Source of the DNA: Hyphomicrobiales bacterium
GTDB taxonomy: Bacteria > Pseudomonadota > Alphaproteobacteria > Rhizobiales > Ancalomicrobiaceae
Assembly (NCBI GenBank): GCA_021286855.1
Contig: JAJTBO010000007.1
Location: 62,001-126,000 of the forward strand
Direction of reading: 5' to 3'
Length of the DNA stretch: 64,000 nucleotides
Shown here: in pieces, positions 54,528 through 61,849 of the stretch
How positions within the stretch are numbered: the stretch's first letter is position 1
Layout: each line of letters begins with the position of its first letter
The notes under the pieces: generated by a model
What the model saw: the letters and a program-made list of their open reading frames with translations, nothing else
What the model was told of the DNA's origin: nothing
Databases searched by the model: none
Program-made: the position numbers and the translations under genes

Positions 54528-55841
54528 ATGTCCTACCGTGGACGCGTCCTCGTCGTCGAAGAAACTCCGCGCCCCGACACCCGTCGCCTGTGGGAGGGCA
54601 TCCGCGCCGACGGCTGGGACGTCCGCGCCCTGCCGCTCGCCCGCGCCGCCGAACGCGCCGCCCACGACCACCCCGACGTCGTCGTGCTGAACTTCGCCGC
54701 CGCCGAGGACGAGACCGACCGAACCCGCTATCGCGACGCCGCCGCCCGCATCGCCATGTTGCGCGGCCCCCGCCGCCTGCCGGTGGTCGCCCTCGACGAG
54801 CATCGCAGCGACGACGATCGGGCGATCGGCCTCTCCGACGTGTTGCGCGCGCCCTGGTCGATCGCCCAGGTCTCGGCCCGCCTCGGCTCGCTCGCCCGCC
54901 TCGCCGGCATGCGCGCCGAAATGCTGCGCCGCCTCGACACCGCCGCCCGCTTCGGCCTGTCGCGCGCCGAACCCGACCTCGGCGGCGCGCTCGCCGACGC
55001 CCACGTCCTGGTGGTCGGCGCCGGCATCCGCTACTTCACCATCGAACGGGCCCTCGCCAAGCGCTCGACCCTGATCGGCGCCTTCACCATCGACACCGCG
55101 GTCGACTACCTCGAACGTCGGCCCTTCGACGCCGTCGTCGTCAACCTGCCGCTCGAGGACGGCATCGAGTTCCTCGAACTGCTGCGCCGCAACCCAGACA
55201 CCTTCGCCCTGCCCGCCGTCGTCCTGACCGGCGAGAGCGAACCGCGCCTCGTCGAGGCCATCCGCGAGGCCGGTGCCACCGACGTCGTCTTCGCCGACGA
55301 GGGCGAAGCGCTGTTCGCCGGCCGCGTCGAAGCCGCGATGACCGAGCATCGCATGCGGCTGGCGCTCAAGGCGGCCTACGGCGACACCCGTCACGAACAG
55401 ACGCTCGACGCGACCACCGGCCTCTATCGCCGCGCCTTTCTGATGGAGCATCTCGCGACGCTCTTCGAAGACGCCCGCGACCACGACGAACCGCTCGCCG
55501 TGGTCGGCCTGCGCATCGTCGAACTGGCCGAGATCAACGGGGAGTTCGGTTGGGCCGCCGGCGACCGGCTGCTCGCCCAGATCGGCCGCATCGTCGCCCG
55601 TCTGGTGCGCGGCGAGGACCTCGCCGCCCGCGCCGGCGGCGATCGCCTCGCGCTGCTGTTGCCGGGCTGCGACGCGGAGACGGCGCGCCCCGCCGCCGAT
55701 CGCATCGTCGGCATTCTCGAGACCACCGCCTTCTCGCTGCCCGGCGCCACCGGCCCGGTCTACGTGACGCTGGAGGTCGGCGTCGTCGACCTCGACGGCG
55801 ACGAGACCGCCGCCGCTCTCCTCGCTCGCGCCTACGCCTGA
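54528..55841 (+). CDS. PleD/PopA-like protein: two receivers and a degenerate GGDEF domain
   Basis: 437 residues from ATG 54528 (GGGAG upstream, spacing long). Two receiver-like domains (about 5-125 and 157-275) precede a GGDEF domain (about 295-435), the layout of PleD and PopA. The phosphoacceptor positions read Asn: VVVLNFAA (Asn55) and VVVNLPLEDG (Asn206). The catalytic motif is GGDRL (370-374) instead of GGDEF, so diguanylate cyclase activity is unlikely. The inhibitory-site motif RxxD is kept (Arg361-Asp364), exactly five residues before GGDRL, so c-di-GMP binding is plausible. Its 3' end overlaps the convergent ChbG gene by ten bases. Confidence 0.88.
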   Translation: MSYRGRVLVVEETPRPDTRRLWEGIRADGWDVRALPLARAAERAAHDHPDVVVLNFAAAEDETDRTRYRDAAARIAMLRGPRRLPVVALDEHRSDDDRAIGLSDVLRAPWSIAQVSARLGSLARLAGMRAEMLRRLDTAARFGLSRAEPDLGGALADAHVLVVGAGIRYFTIERALAKRSTLIGAFTIDTAVDYLERRPFDAVVVNLPLEDGIEFLELLRRNPDTFALPAVVLTGESEPRLVEAIREAGATDVVFADEGEALFAGRVEAAMTEHRMRLALKAAYGDTRHEQTLDATTGLYRRAFLMEHLATLFEDARDHDEPLAVVGLRIVELAEINGEFGWAAGDRLLAQIGRIVARLVRGEDLAARAGGDRLALLLPGCDAETARPAADRIVGILETTAFSLPGATGPVYVTLEVGVVDLDGDETAAALLARAYA

Positions 55842-56692
55842 GCCACGTCGCTCATCCGCCCGAGCCGGAGGCCGGAGGCGGAGAGGTCGCGGGCGAAGGC
55901 CTCGCTCGCCAGATGATCGTATTCGGCCCTTCGCGCCGCGTCGATCGCGTCCGACGGATCCGCCGGCAAGGCCGAATGCGCCGGATGGCACATCACCAGC
56001 GGGCGGGGCCCGAGCGCCGTCAGAAACTTCGGGAAGACCGACGCGAACCGATCCGGCCGAAACGCGGTGACGCCGCCGAACCCTTCGTTGACGACGATGC
56101 CGCGCGCCCGCGCCGCCGCCGAAAAGCCCGTCGCCAGCGCCGTCAGGAACGCCGCCTTGGCCGGCTCGACGCCGCGACGGACGATCGCGCCCGGCCGCTC
56201 CGAACAATCGCGCAGCCAGGTCCGGCGCGGATCGAGAAGCCCGATGTCGAAGGCGGCGAACAGGCCGCGCCGCACGCCGGGGAAGACATGGACGTGCTGG
56301 TGGCCGTCGAGAAAGTCCGGATCGCGCCCGACCACCGCCCGAAAACGATCCAGCTGCCGCCCGATCTCCGCCGTGATCTCCTCGTAGTCGATGCGTCCCG
56401 TCAGCGAGCGGGAGAGGACGCGTCCGAGCGTCGCCGCTTCGCCGTGCGCGTCGAGCGTGCGGATCGGCCCGAGCGGAGCGAGTTCGGTGAGCGTGAAGTG
56501 CAGTCCGATGTCGATCCGATCGGCCAGCGGCGCGAGCAGCGCGGCGTCGCGCTCGAAACGCGGGCCCGCCACCATGCAGCTCGTCGCCGAGAGACGTCCG
56601 GCCCGCGCCAGCGACACGACGCCCGCATCGATCGCCGGCGACAGACCGAAGTCGTCGGCGCACAAGACGATGCTTCCCACCACCCTCGACAT
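55832..56692 (-). CDS. ChbG/HpnK-family deacetylase
   Basis: 286 residues from ATG 56692. The YdjC/ChbG metal-site motifs are visible: LCADDFGLSPAIDAGV at the start (Asp pair), IGLHFTLTELAPLG, the His pair in FLDGHQHVHVFPGV, and MCHPAHSALP near the end. The family removes acetyl groups from N-acetylglucosamine-containing sugars, chitooligosaccharides or hopanoid head groups. A GTG five residues in may be the true start, as GAGGGA is better spaced from it. It is divergent from a glycosyltransferase/YfhO-like pair, which suggests a lipid-linked sugar substrate. Confidence 0.88.
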   Translation of the reverse strand: MSRVVGSIVLCADDFGLSPAIDAGVVSLARAGRLSATSCMVAGPRFERDAALLAPLADRIDIGLHFTLTELAPLGPIRTLDAHGEAATLGRVLSRSLTGRIDYEEITAEIGRQLDRFRAVVGRDPDFLDGHQHVHVFPGVRRGLFAAFDIGLLDPRRTWLRDCSERPGAIVRRGVEPAKAAFLTALATGFSAAARARGIVVNEGFGGVTAFRPDRFASVFPKFLTALGPRPLVMCHPAHSALPADPSDAIDAARRAEYDHLASEAFARDLSASGLRLGRMSDVAQA

Positions 56693-56853
56693 CCCTCTTT
56701 CGCGACGCCTAGGTACGCTCGGCGCGGCGCGAGACTTCGCCCCCGCGCGTCGCACGACTTCACCATTGACGCCTCGCCGAATACCGGCGAAGTCTTCGCC
56801 GCCCGGCGGCCATTGGATACACGACGGGCCGCGCCAGTGAAAGGACCGAGACC

Positions 56854-57885
56854 ATGACGTCTGCGCCGGCCTCCCCGACGCGAACCCCGCTCAGAGCCCG
56901 TCTGGTCAGCGTCGTGCTGCCCATGCACAACGAGCGCGACGGCCTCGATCGGCTGTTCGGCCGGCTCGTGCCGGTGCTGGAGAGCCTCGGCGCGCCCTTC
57001 GAGATCGTCTGCGTCGACGACGGCTCGCGCGACGACACTTGGGCCCGGCTGAAGGAGGCGCGCGCCCGCGTGCCGAACCTCAAGATCGTCACCTTCTCGC
57101 GCAACTTCGGCAAGGAGATCGCCGTCACCGCCGGCCTCGCCCACACCAAGGGCGACGTGGTGATCGTGATGGACAGCGACCTCCAGCATCCGCCGGAGGC
57201 GATCCCGGATCTCGTCGCCCATTGGAACGGCGGCGACTTCGACGTGGTTTTCGCCCGCCGCGTCGACCTCGATCGCGGCACCTTCCTGCGCAACGCCTTC
57301 TCGCAGGCCTTCTACCGCGCCTTCGACTACATGAGCGAGATCAGCGTCGACCGCGAGACCGGCGACTTCGGCGCCTACGACCGCAAGGTGATCGACGCCT
57401 TCCTCGCCATGCCCGAGCGCAACCGCTTCAACCGCGGCCTGTTCGCCTGGGCCGGGTTCCGCACCACCACCCTTCCGGTGACCATGGAGGAGCGGCAGAC
57501 CGGCGCGTCGTCCTGGGGCTTCGTCAAGCTCGTCCGCCTCGCCATCGCCGCGATCACCTCCTTCGGCACCCTGCCCCTGAAGATCTGGGCGGTGATCGGG
57601 ACGATCGTGTCGCTGTCCTCGCTGCTCTACGGCGCCTGGGTGGTGATGAAGACCCTGATCTTCGGCGCCGACGTGCCGGGCTTCCCGTCCCTGATGGTGG
57701 CGATCCTGTTCTTCTCCGGCATCCAGCTCGTCGGCCTCGGCATCATCGGCGAATATCTCGGTCAGGTGTTCTTCGAGGTGAAGCGGCGACCGCTCTACTT
57801 CGTCCGCGAGACCCACGGCTTCGACGAGACGCCGGCCGCCCCGGCCGCGGCGCCGCAGTCCCACCCGACGGAGACGCGAGGGTGA
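56854..57885 (+). CDS. Polyprenyl-phosphate glycosyltransferase (GT2, DPM1/GtrB/ArnC type)
   Basis: 343 residues. GT-A domain (about 15-235): VSVVLPMHNERDGLDRLF, IVCVDDGSRDDTW, FSRNFGKEIAVTAGLAHTKG, and the metal motif VIVMDSDLQHPPE. Two C-terminal helices (about 245-268 and 280-305, with SLMVAILFFSGIQLVGLGII) anchor it in the membrane, the GtrB/ArnC arrangement. These enzymes load a sugar from a nucleotide donor onto undecaprenyl phosphate for later transfer in the periplasm. AAGGACCGAG lies before ATG 56854. The stop overlaps the YfhO-like GTG start (GTGA), so the two act together. Confidence 0.93.
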   Translation: MTSAPASPTRTPLRARLVSVVLPMHNERDGLDRLFGRLVPVLESLGAPFEIVCVDDGSRDDTWARLKEARARVPNLKIVTFSRNFGKEIAVTAGLAHTKGDVVIVMDSDLQHPPEAIPDLVAHWNGGDFDVVFARRVDLDRGTFLRNAFSQAFYRAFDYMSEISVDRETGDFGAYDRKVIDAFLAMPERNRFNRGLFAWAGFRTTTLPVTMEERQTGASSWGFVKLVRLAIAAITSFGTLPLKIWAVIGTIVSLSSLLYGAWVVMKTLIFGADVPGFPSLMVAILFFSGIQLVGLGIIGEYLGQVFFEVKRRPLYFVRETHGFDETPAAPAAAPQSHPTETRG

Positions 57886-60293
57886 ACGCCACCGAGCGCA
57901 GCGCGCGGATCGGCGCGCCGGATCTCTGGTTCGTCCTCGTCGTCCTCGCCCTCGCCTGGGTCTGGCTGACGCGGCCGTGGCTGTTCGGCGGCCTCACCGT
58001 GCCGTGGGACGCGGAGGCGCATTTCCGCGCCCAGCTCGGCTTTCTCGCCCATTCGATCCACGAGGGCCGAGGGATCGCCTGGAACCCCTGGATCTTCGCC
58101 GGTTGGTCGCAGATTTCCGACCCGCAGTCGCTGATCTTCGTGCCGGTCTTCCTGATTCTGGCGCTGGTCGATCCCGATCCGTCCGCCCAGGCGATGGACG
58201 CGGCCGTCTTCGTCCAACTCGCGGTCGGCGGCCTCTTCCTGGCGCTGTGGTTCCGTGATCGCGGCTGGCACGCCGGCGGCGCCGTCGTCGCCGCCCTCGC
58301 CTTCGCCTTCGGCGGCTCCGCCGCATGGCGTCTGCAGCACACGGGACAGGTGGCGACCTTCGCCATGCTGCCGGTGGTGCTCTTCTGCCTCGACCGTATG
58401 GTCGCGCGGCGTTCGATCTGGTGGGGTCTGTGGACCGGCGTCGCCGCCGGCCTTCTCGTCATGGGCCGGGATCAGATCGCGCTTCTGTCGATCTACTATC
58501 TCTTCGGCCATGCCCTGTGGGAGATCTTCACCCGGCCGCGGCCGCTCGGCCACTTCGCCGCGACCATCCTGCCCGGCCTCGCCGTGATCGTCGGCGGCCT
58601 TCTCGTCGTCGCCGTTCCGGTCGCGATGACGATGCTGCTCGTCGAACATTCCAACCGCCCGGCGATCGACTTCATCGGCGCCGGCAAGGGCTCGCTGCCG
58701 CCCGAAGCGCTGATCTCCGCGGTGATCGCCGATCTCTTCGGCCAGGGCGACCAGAAGGTGGACTATTGGGGGCCGCCGTCCCCGGCCTTCGGCTACACCG
58801 ACGTCTATCTCGCCCAGAACATGGGCGCGGTCTACGCCGGCGCGATCCCGATCCTGACCATCCTCCTCGCCGGCATCGGCCGCGGCCGCCTCTTCGCCAA
58901 GGAGATCGGCTGGCAGGCGATCGCCGCCGCGTTCTTCGTCCTCTACACCGTCGGCTGGTACACGCCCGCCTTCCACGTCTTCTACGACGTGATGCCCGGC
59001 GTCAAACTCTACCGCCGCCCCGCCGACGGCGCCTTCCTGATCGGTTTCGCCATCGCCGTGCTCGGCGGCTGGCTGACCCACCGGCTGCTGACCGAACCCC
59101 GCCCCGGCCCTTCCTCCCTCCCGGTCAAGGCTATCCAGGCGACGATCCTCGCGATCGTCTTCGCCGTGCTGCCGATCGCCTTCGGCCTCCACGCCGATCG
59201 CCTCGCCCTGGTCTGGAAGCCGCTCCTGACCGCGCTCGCCTTCGCCGCCGCCGGCGGCGTCGTGATCGTCGCCGCCCGCGCCTTCGTGCGCGACGGCTCG
59301 CCCCGCGGCGGCGCGATCGCCGTCGCCCTGCTCGGCCTCTTCACCGCCTTCGATCTCTCCTGGAACAACGCGCCGAACGAATCGACCGCCTATCCGACCG
59401 CCACCTTCGACGCCCTGAACACGCAGACGAAGGACCCGGTCGTCGCCTTCCTGAAGGCGAAGGTCGCCGAGAACGACCACGGCGTCCGCCGCGATCGCGT
59501 CGAACTGGTCGGCATCGGCTTCCATTGGCCGAACATCGGCATGCTGCACGGGCTCGAACACACGCTCGGCTACAACCCGCTCCGCACCGCGATCTACGAG
59601 GCCGCCACCGGCGCCATCGACCACATCGCCATCCCCGAGCAGAAGACCTTCACGTCGCTGAACCCGTCCTACGACGCCCTCCTCGACGACATGCTCGGAC
59701 TTCGCTGGATCGCCACGTCGCTGCCGATCGAGAAGATCGATCACGCCCTGAAGCCGGGCCGCCTGACCGAAGTCGCCCACTTTCCGGCCATCCCCGGGAT
59801 CTACCCCGCCCCCGGCCGCCCCGAGACCTGGATCTACGAGAACCCGCGCGCCCTGCCGCGCGTCCTCCTCGTCGACCGCGCCCGTCTGATCGATCAGCGC
59901 ATGGTCCTCGCCGAAGGGCGCTGGCCCGACGGCTTCGACCCGACCCGCGAGGTTCTGGTCCACCTGAGCGGCGAAGGCACCTGGGAGGGGCCGACCCCGG
60001 CCGCCGAACCGACCGCGACCCCGCCCGGCAAGGCCGAGATCGTCCGATACCTCAACACCGAGGTGGCGATCGACGTCGACATGGAACGCCCCGGCTTCCT
60101 CGTCCTCAACGACGCCTGGCACCGCTGGTGGAAGGTCGAGATCGACGGCGCGCCGACCGATCTCTACCGGGCGAACCTGCTCTTCCGCACGCTTCGGGTG
60201 CCCGCCGGTCGGCACCGGGTGCGCTTCACCTTCCGCCCCTTCGAGGGGGTCTGGCGCGATTTTCCCATTCTGCTCGGCGCCAAGGCGAAATGA
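57882..60293 (+). CDS. YfhO-like polytopic membrane protein (GT-C type)
   Basis: 803 residues starting at GTG 57882. About 11-13 helices fill residues 10-510, from LWFVLVVLALAWVWLTRPWL through FGGSAAWRLQHTGQVATFAM to an Ala/Val-rich last helix. The first periplasmic loop has acidic and aromatic residues typical of GT-C enzymes. A soluble C-terminal domain (about 620-803) ends in the YfhO signature GFLVLNDAWHRWWKVEIDGA then RTLRVPAGRHRVRFTFRP. YfhO proteins in Gram-positives transfer sugars from polyprenyl-phosphate onto cell-envelope polymers. Coupled by overlap to the GT2 gene, it is likely the transferase that uses the lipid-linked sugar made there. Confidence 0.88.
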   Translation: MNATERSARIGAPDLWFVLVVLALAWVWLTRPWLFGGLTVPWDAEAHFRAQLGFLAHSIHEGRGIAWNPWIFAGWSQISDPQSLIFVPVFLILALVDPDPSAQAMDAAVFVQLAVGGLFLALWFRDRGWHAGGAVVAALAFAFGGSAAWRLQHTGQVATFAMLPVVLFCLDRMVARRSIWWGLWTGVAAGLLVMGRDQIALLSIYYLFGHALWEIFTRPRPLGHFAATILPGLAVIVGGLLVVAVPVAMTMLLVEHSNRPAIDFIGAGKGSLPPEALISAVIADLFGQGDQKVDYWGPPSPAFGYTDVYLAQNMGAVYAGAIPILTILLAGIGRGRLFAKEIGWQAIAAAFFVLYTVGWYTPAFHVFYDVMPGVKLYRRPADGAFLIGFAIAVLGGWLTHRLLTEPRPGPSSLPVKAIQATILAIVFAVLPIAFGLHADRLALVWKPLLTALAFAAAGGVVIVAARAFVRDGSPRGGAIAVALLGLFTAFDLSWNNAPNESTAYPTATFDALNTQTKDPVVAFLKAKVAENDHGVRRDRVELVGIGFHWPNIGMLHGLEHTLGYNPLRTAIYEAATGAIDHIAIPEQKTFTSLNPSYDALLDDMLGLRWIATSLPIEKIDHALKPGRLTEVAHFPAIPGIYPAPGRPETWIYENPRALPRVLLVDRARLIDQRMVLAEGRWPDGFDPTREVLVHLSGEGTWEGPTPAAEPTATPPGKAEIVRYLNTEVAIDVDMERPGFLVLNDAWHRWWKVEIDGAPTDLYRANLLFRTLRVPAGRHRVRFTFRPFEGVWRDFPILLGAKAK

Positions 60294-60396
60294 ACCGTCG
60301 GCGAGGCGTCGCGATCGCCGGCGAAACCCGTTAGAGTGACGTTTCACGGACGCCGCTTCGCCCGGCGTCTCCCTCCGTCCCCGCCCCCGATCGCCG

Positions 60397-61557
60397 ATGA
60401 CCCTCTCCGCCACCGAGATTCTCGCCCGCCTCGTCGCCTTCGACACCACCAGCCGCAACTCCAATCTGCCGCTGATCGAATGGGTCGAGGAGCTTCTCAG
60501 CCGTCACGGCGTGCCCTTCGAGCGGGTCTATGATCCGACCGGAACCAAGGCCTGCCTGTGGGCGACCGTCGGCCCGAAGGACGTCGCCGGCTACGTCCTG
60601 TCCGGCCACACCGACGTCGTCCCCGTCGACGACCAGGATTGGGCGACCGACCCCTTCACCCTCACCGAAGTGGGGTCTCGCCTCTACGGCCGCGGCACGT
60701 CCGACATGAAGGGCTTCTCCGCGGTGTTCCTCTCGCGTCTCGAGAAGATGCTCGAAGAACCGCTCGCAAAGCCGATCCACATCTGCCTTTCCCACGACGA
60801 GGAAGTCGGCTGTATCGGGGTGCGCAACGCACTCGCCCGGATCGACGAGCTCGCCCCCGTCACGCCGCTCGCCGCCTTCGTCGGCGAACCGACCGAGATG
60901 GCCGTCGTCGTCGCCCACAAGGCGAAGTGGTCCTATCGGGTGAGCGTGCGAGGCCACGCTTGCCACTCCTCGCTCGCCCCGAAGGGCGTCAACGCCATCG
61001 AGGCGGCGGCCGAGGTGATCGCCGAGATCCGCGCCATCGGCCGCGACTTCGAGGCGACGGGCCCGCGCGATCCCCTCTACGACGTGCCCTTCTCGACCTC
61101 CCACGTCGGCGTCATCCACGGCGGCACCGCGCTCAACATCGTGCCCGAGCACTGCGTCTTCGAATTCGAGTTCCGCATGCTCGCCGGCGTCGATCACCAG
61201 CCCTTCGAGGACCGCCTGCGCGCCCATGTCGCCGAGAAGATCGAGCCCTGGATGAAGGCGCGCGCGCCGGAGGCCGGGATCACGCTCGAGATGGTCAACG
61301 GCTTCCCCGGCTTCGACACGCCGCCCGAAGCCGACGCCACCGTGCTCGCCAAGCGTCTCGCCGGCCGCAACGACCACACCAAGGTCGCCTACGGCACCGA
61401 AGCCGGCCTCTTCGTCGCCATGGCCAAGATCCCGACCGTGGTGGTCGGCCCCGGCTCGATCGGACAGGCCCACATCCCCAACGAGTTCATCGAGAAGAGC
61501 GAACTCGACAAGTGCGGCGTCTTCGTCGACCGCCTGATCGACCACTGCCGGACCTGA
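60397..61557 (+). CDS. argE: Acetylornithine deacetylase
   Basis: 386 residues, M20 metallopeptidase family. Zinc ligands and catalytic residues are readable: LSGHTDVVPVDDQDW (His and catalytic Asp), YGRGTSDMKGF (bridging Asp), SHDEEVGCIG (catalytic Glu and ligand Glu), FVGEPTEM, and the C-terminal GSIGQAHIPNEFIE (His). The ArgE-specific ARLVAFDTTSRNSNLPLIEW opens the protein. It removes acetate from N-acetylornithine in arginine synthesis. Hyphomicrobiales usually have ArgJ as well, so a role in salvage is possible. No strong ribosome binding site precedes ATG 60397. Confidence 0.95.
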   Translation: MTLSATEILARLVAFDTTSRNSNLPLIEWVEELLSRHGVPFERVYDPTGTKACLWATVGPKDVAGYVLSGHTDVVPVDDQDWATDPFTLTEVGSRLYGRGTSDMKGFSAVFLSRLEKMLEEPLAKPIHICLSHDEEVGCIGVRNALARIDELAPVTPLAAFVGEPTEMAVVVAHKAKWSYRVSVRGHACHSSLAPKGVNAIEAAAEVIAEIRAIGRDFEATGPRDPLYDVPFSTSHVGVIHGGTALNIVPEHCVFEFEFRMLAGVDHQPFEDRLRAHVAEKIEPWMKARAPEAGITLEMVNGFPGFDTPPEADATVLAKRLAGRNDHTKVAYGTEAGLFVAMAKIPTVVVGPGSIGQAHIPNEFIEKSELDKCGVFVDRLIDHCRT

Positions 61558-61569
61558 CGCGCGGCGCGC

Positions 61570-61842
61570 TCACTTCATCTTGCCCGACGCCCGGAGCACG
61601 AAGGCGATGACCTCGGCCACCGCCTTGAACAGCGGCTCGGGAATCGGCCGATCGAGCTCGACCGCCGACAGCGCCTTGGCCAGCAGCGGGTTCTCCTCGA
61701 CCGGCACGCCGGCCTCCTCGGCCTTGGCGACGATCGTCTCGGCGACGTGGCCCTCGCCCCGGGCGACAACGGTCGGGACCCCCTTGCCCTCCCACTTGAG
61801 GGCGACCGCCAGACGCTTCGACAAATCGTCTTTGTCGCTCAT
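61570..61842 (-). CDS. FlhB-like small protein (EscU/YscU/HrcU C-domain family)
   Basis: 90 residues equal to the cytoplasmic domain of FlhB after its NPTH cleavage point: AVALKWEGKGVPTVVARGEG, VAETIVAKAEEAGVPVEENP, LLAKALSAVELDRPIPEPLF and KAVAEVIAFVLRASGK match FlhB-CC. No membrane part and no NPTH sequence are present. Such stand-alone proteins can partly replace the FlhB C-domain in flagellar export. ATG 61842 (GAGGGC upstream) lies eight bases after the stop of the FliK-like gene; GTG 61845 is possible. The pairing with a FliK-like gene fits export-switch control. Confidence 0.9.
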   Translation of the reverse strand: MSDKDDLSKRLAVALKWEGKGVPTVVARGEGHVAETIVAKAEEAGVPVEENPLLAKALSAVELDRPIPEPLFKAVAEVIAFVLRASGKMK

Positions 61843-61849
61843 CACGCCC

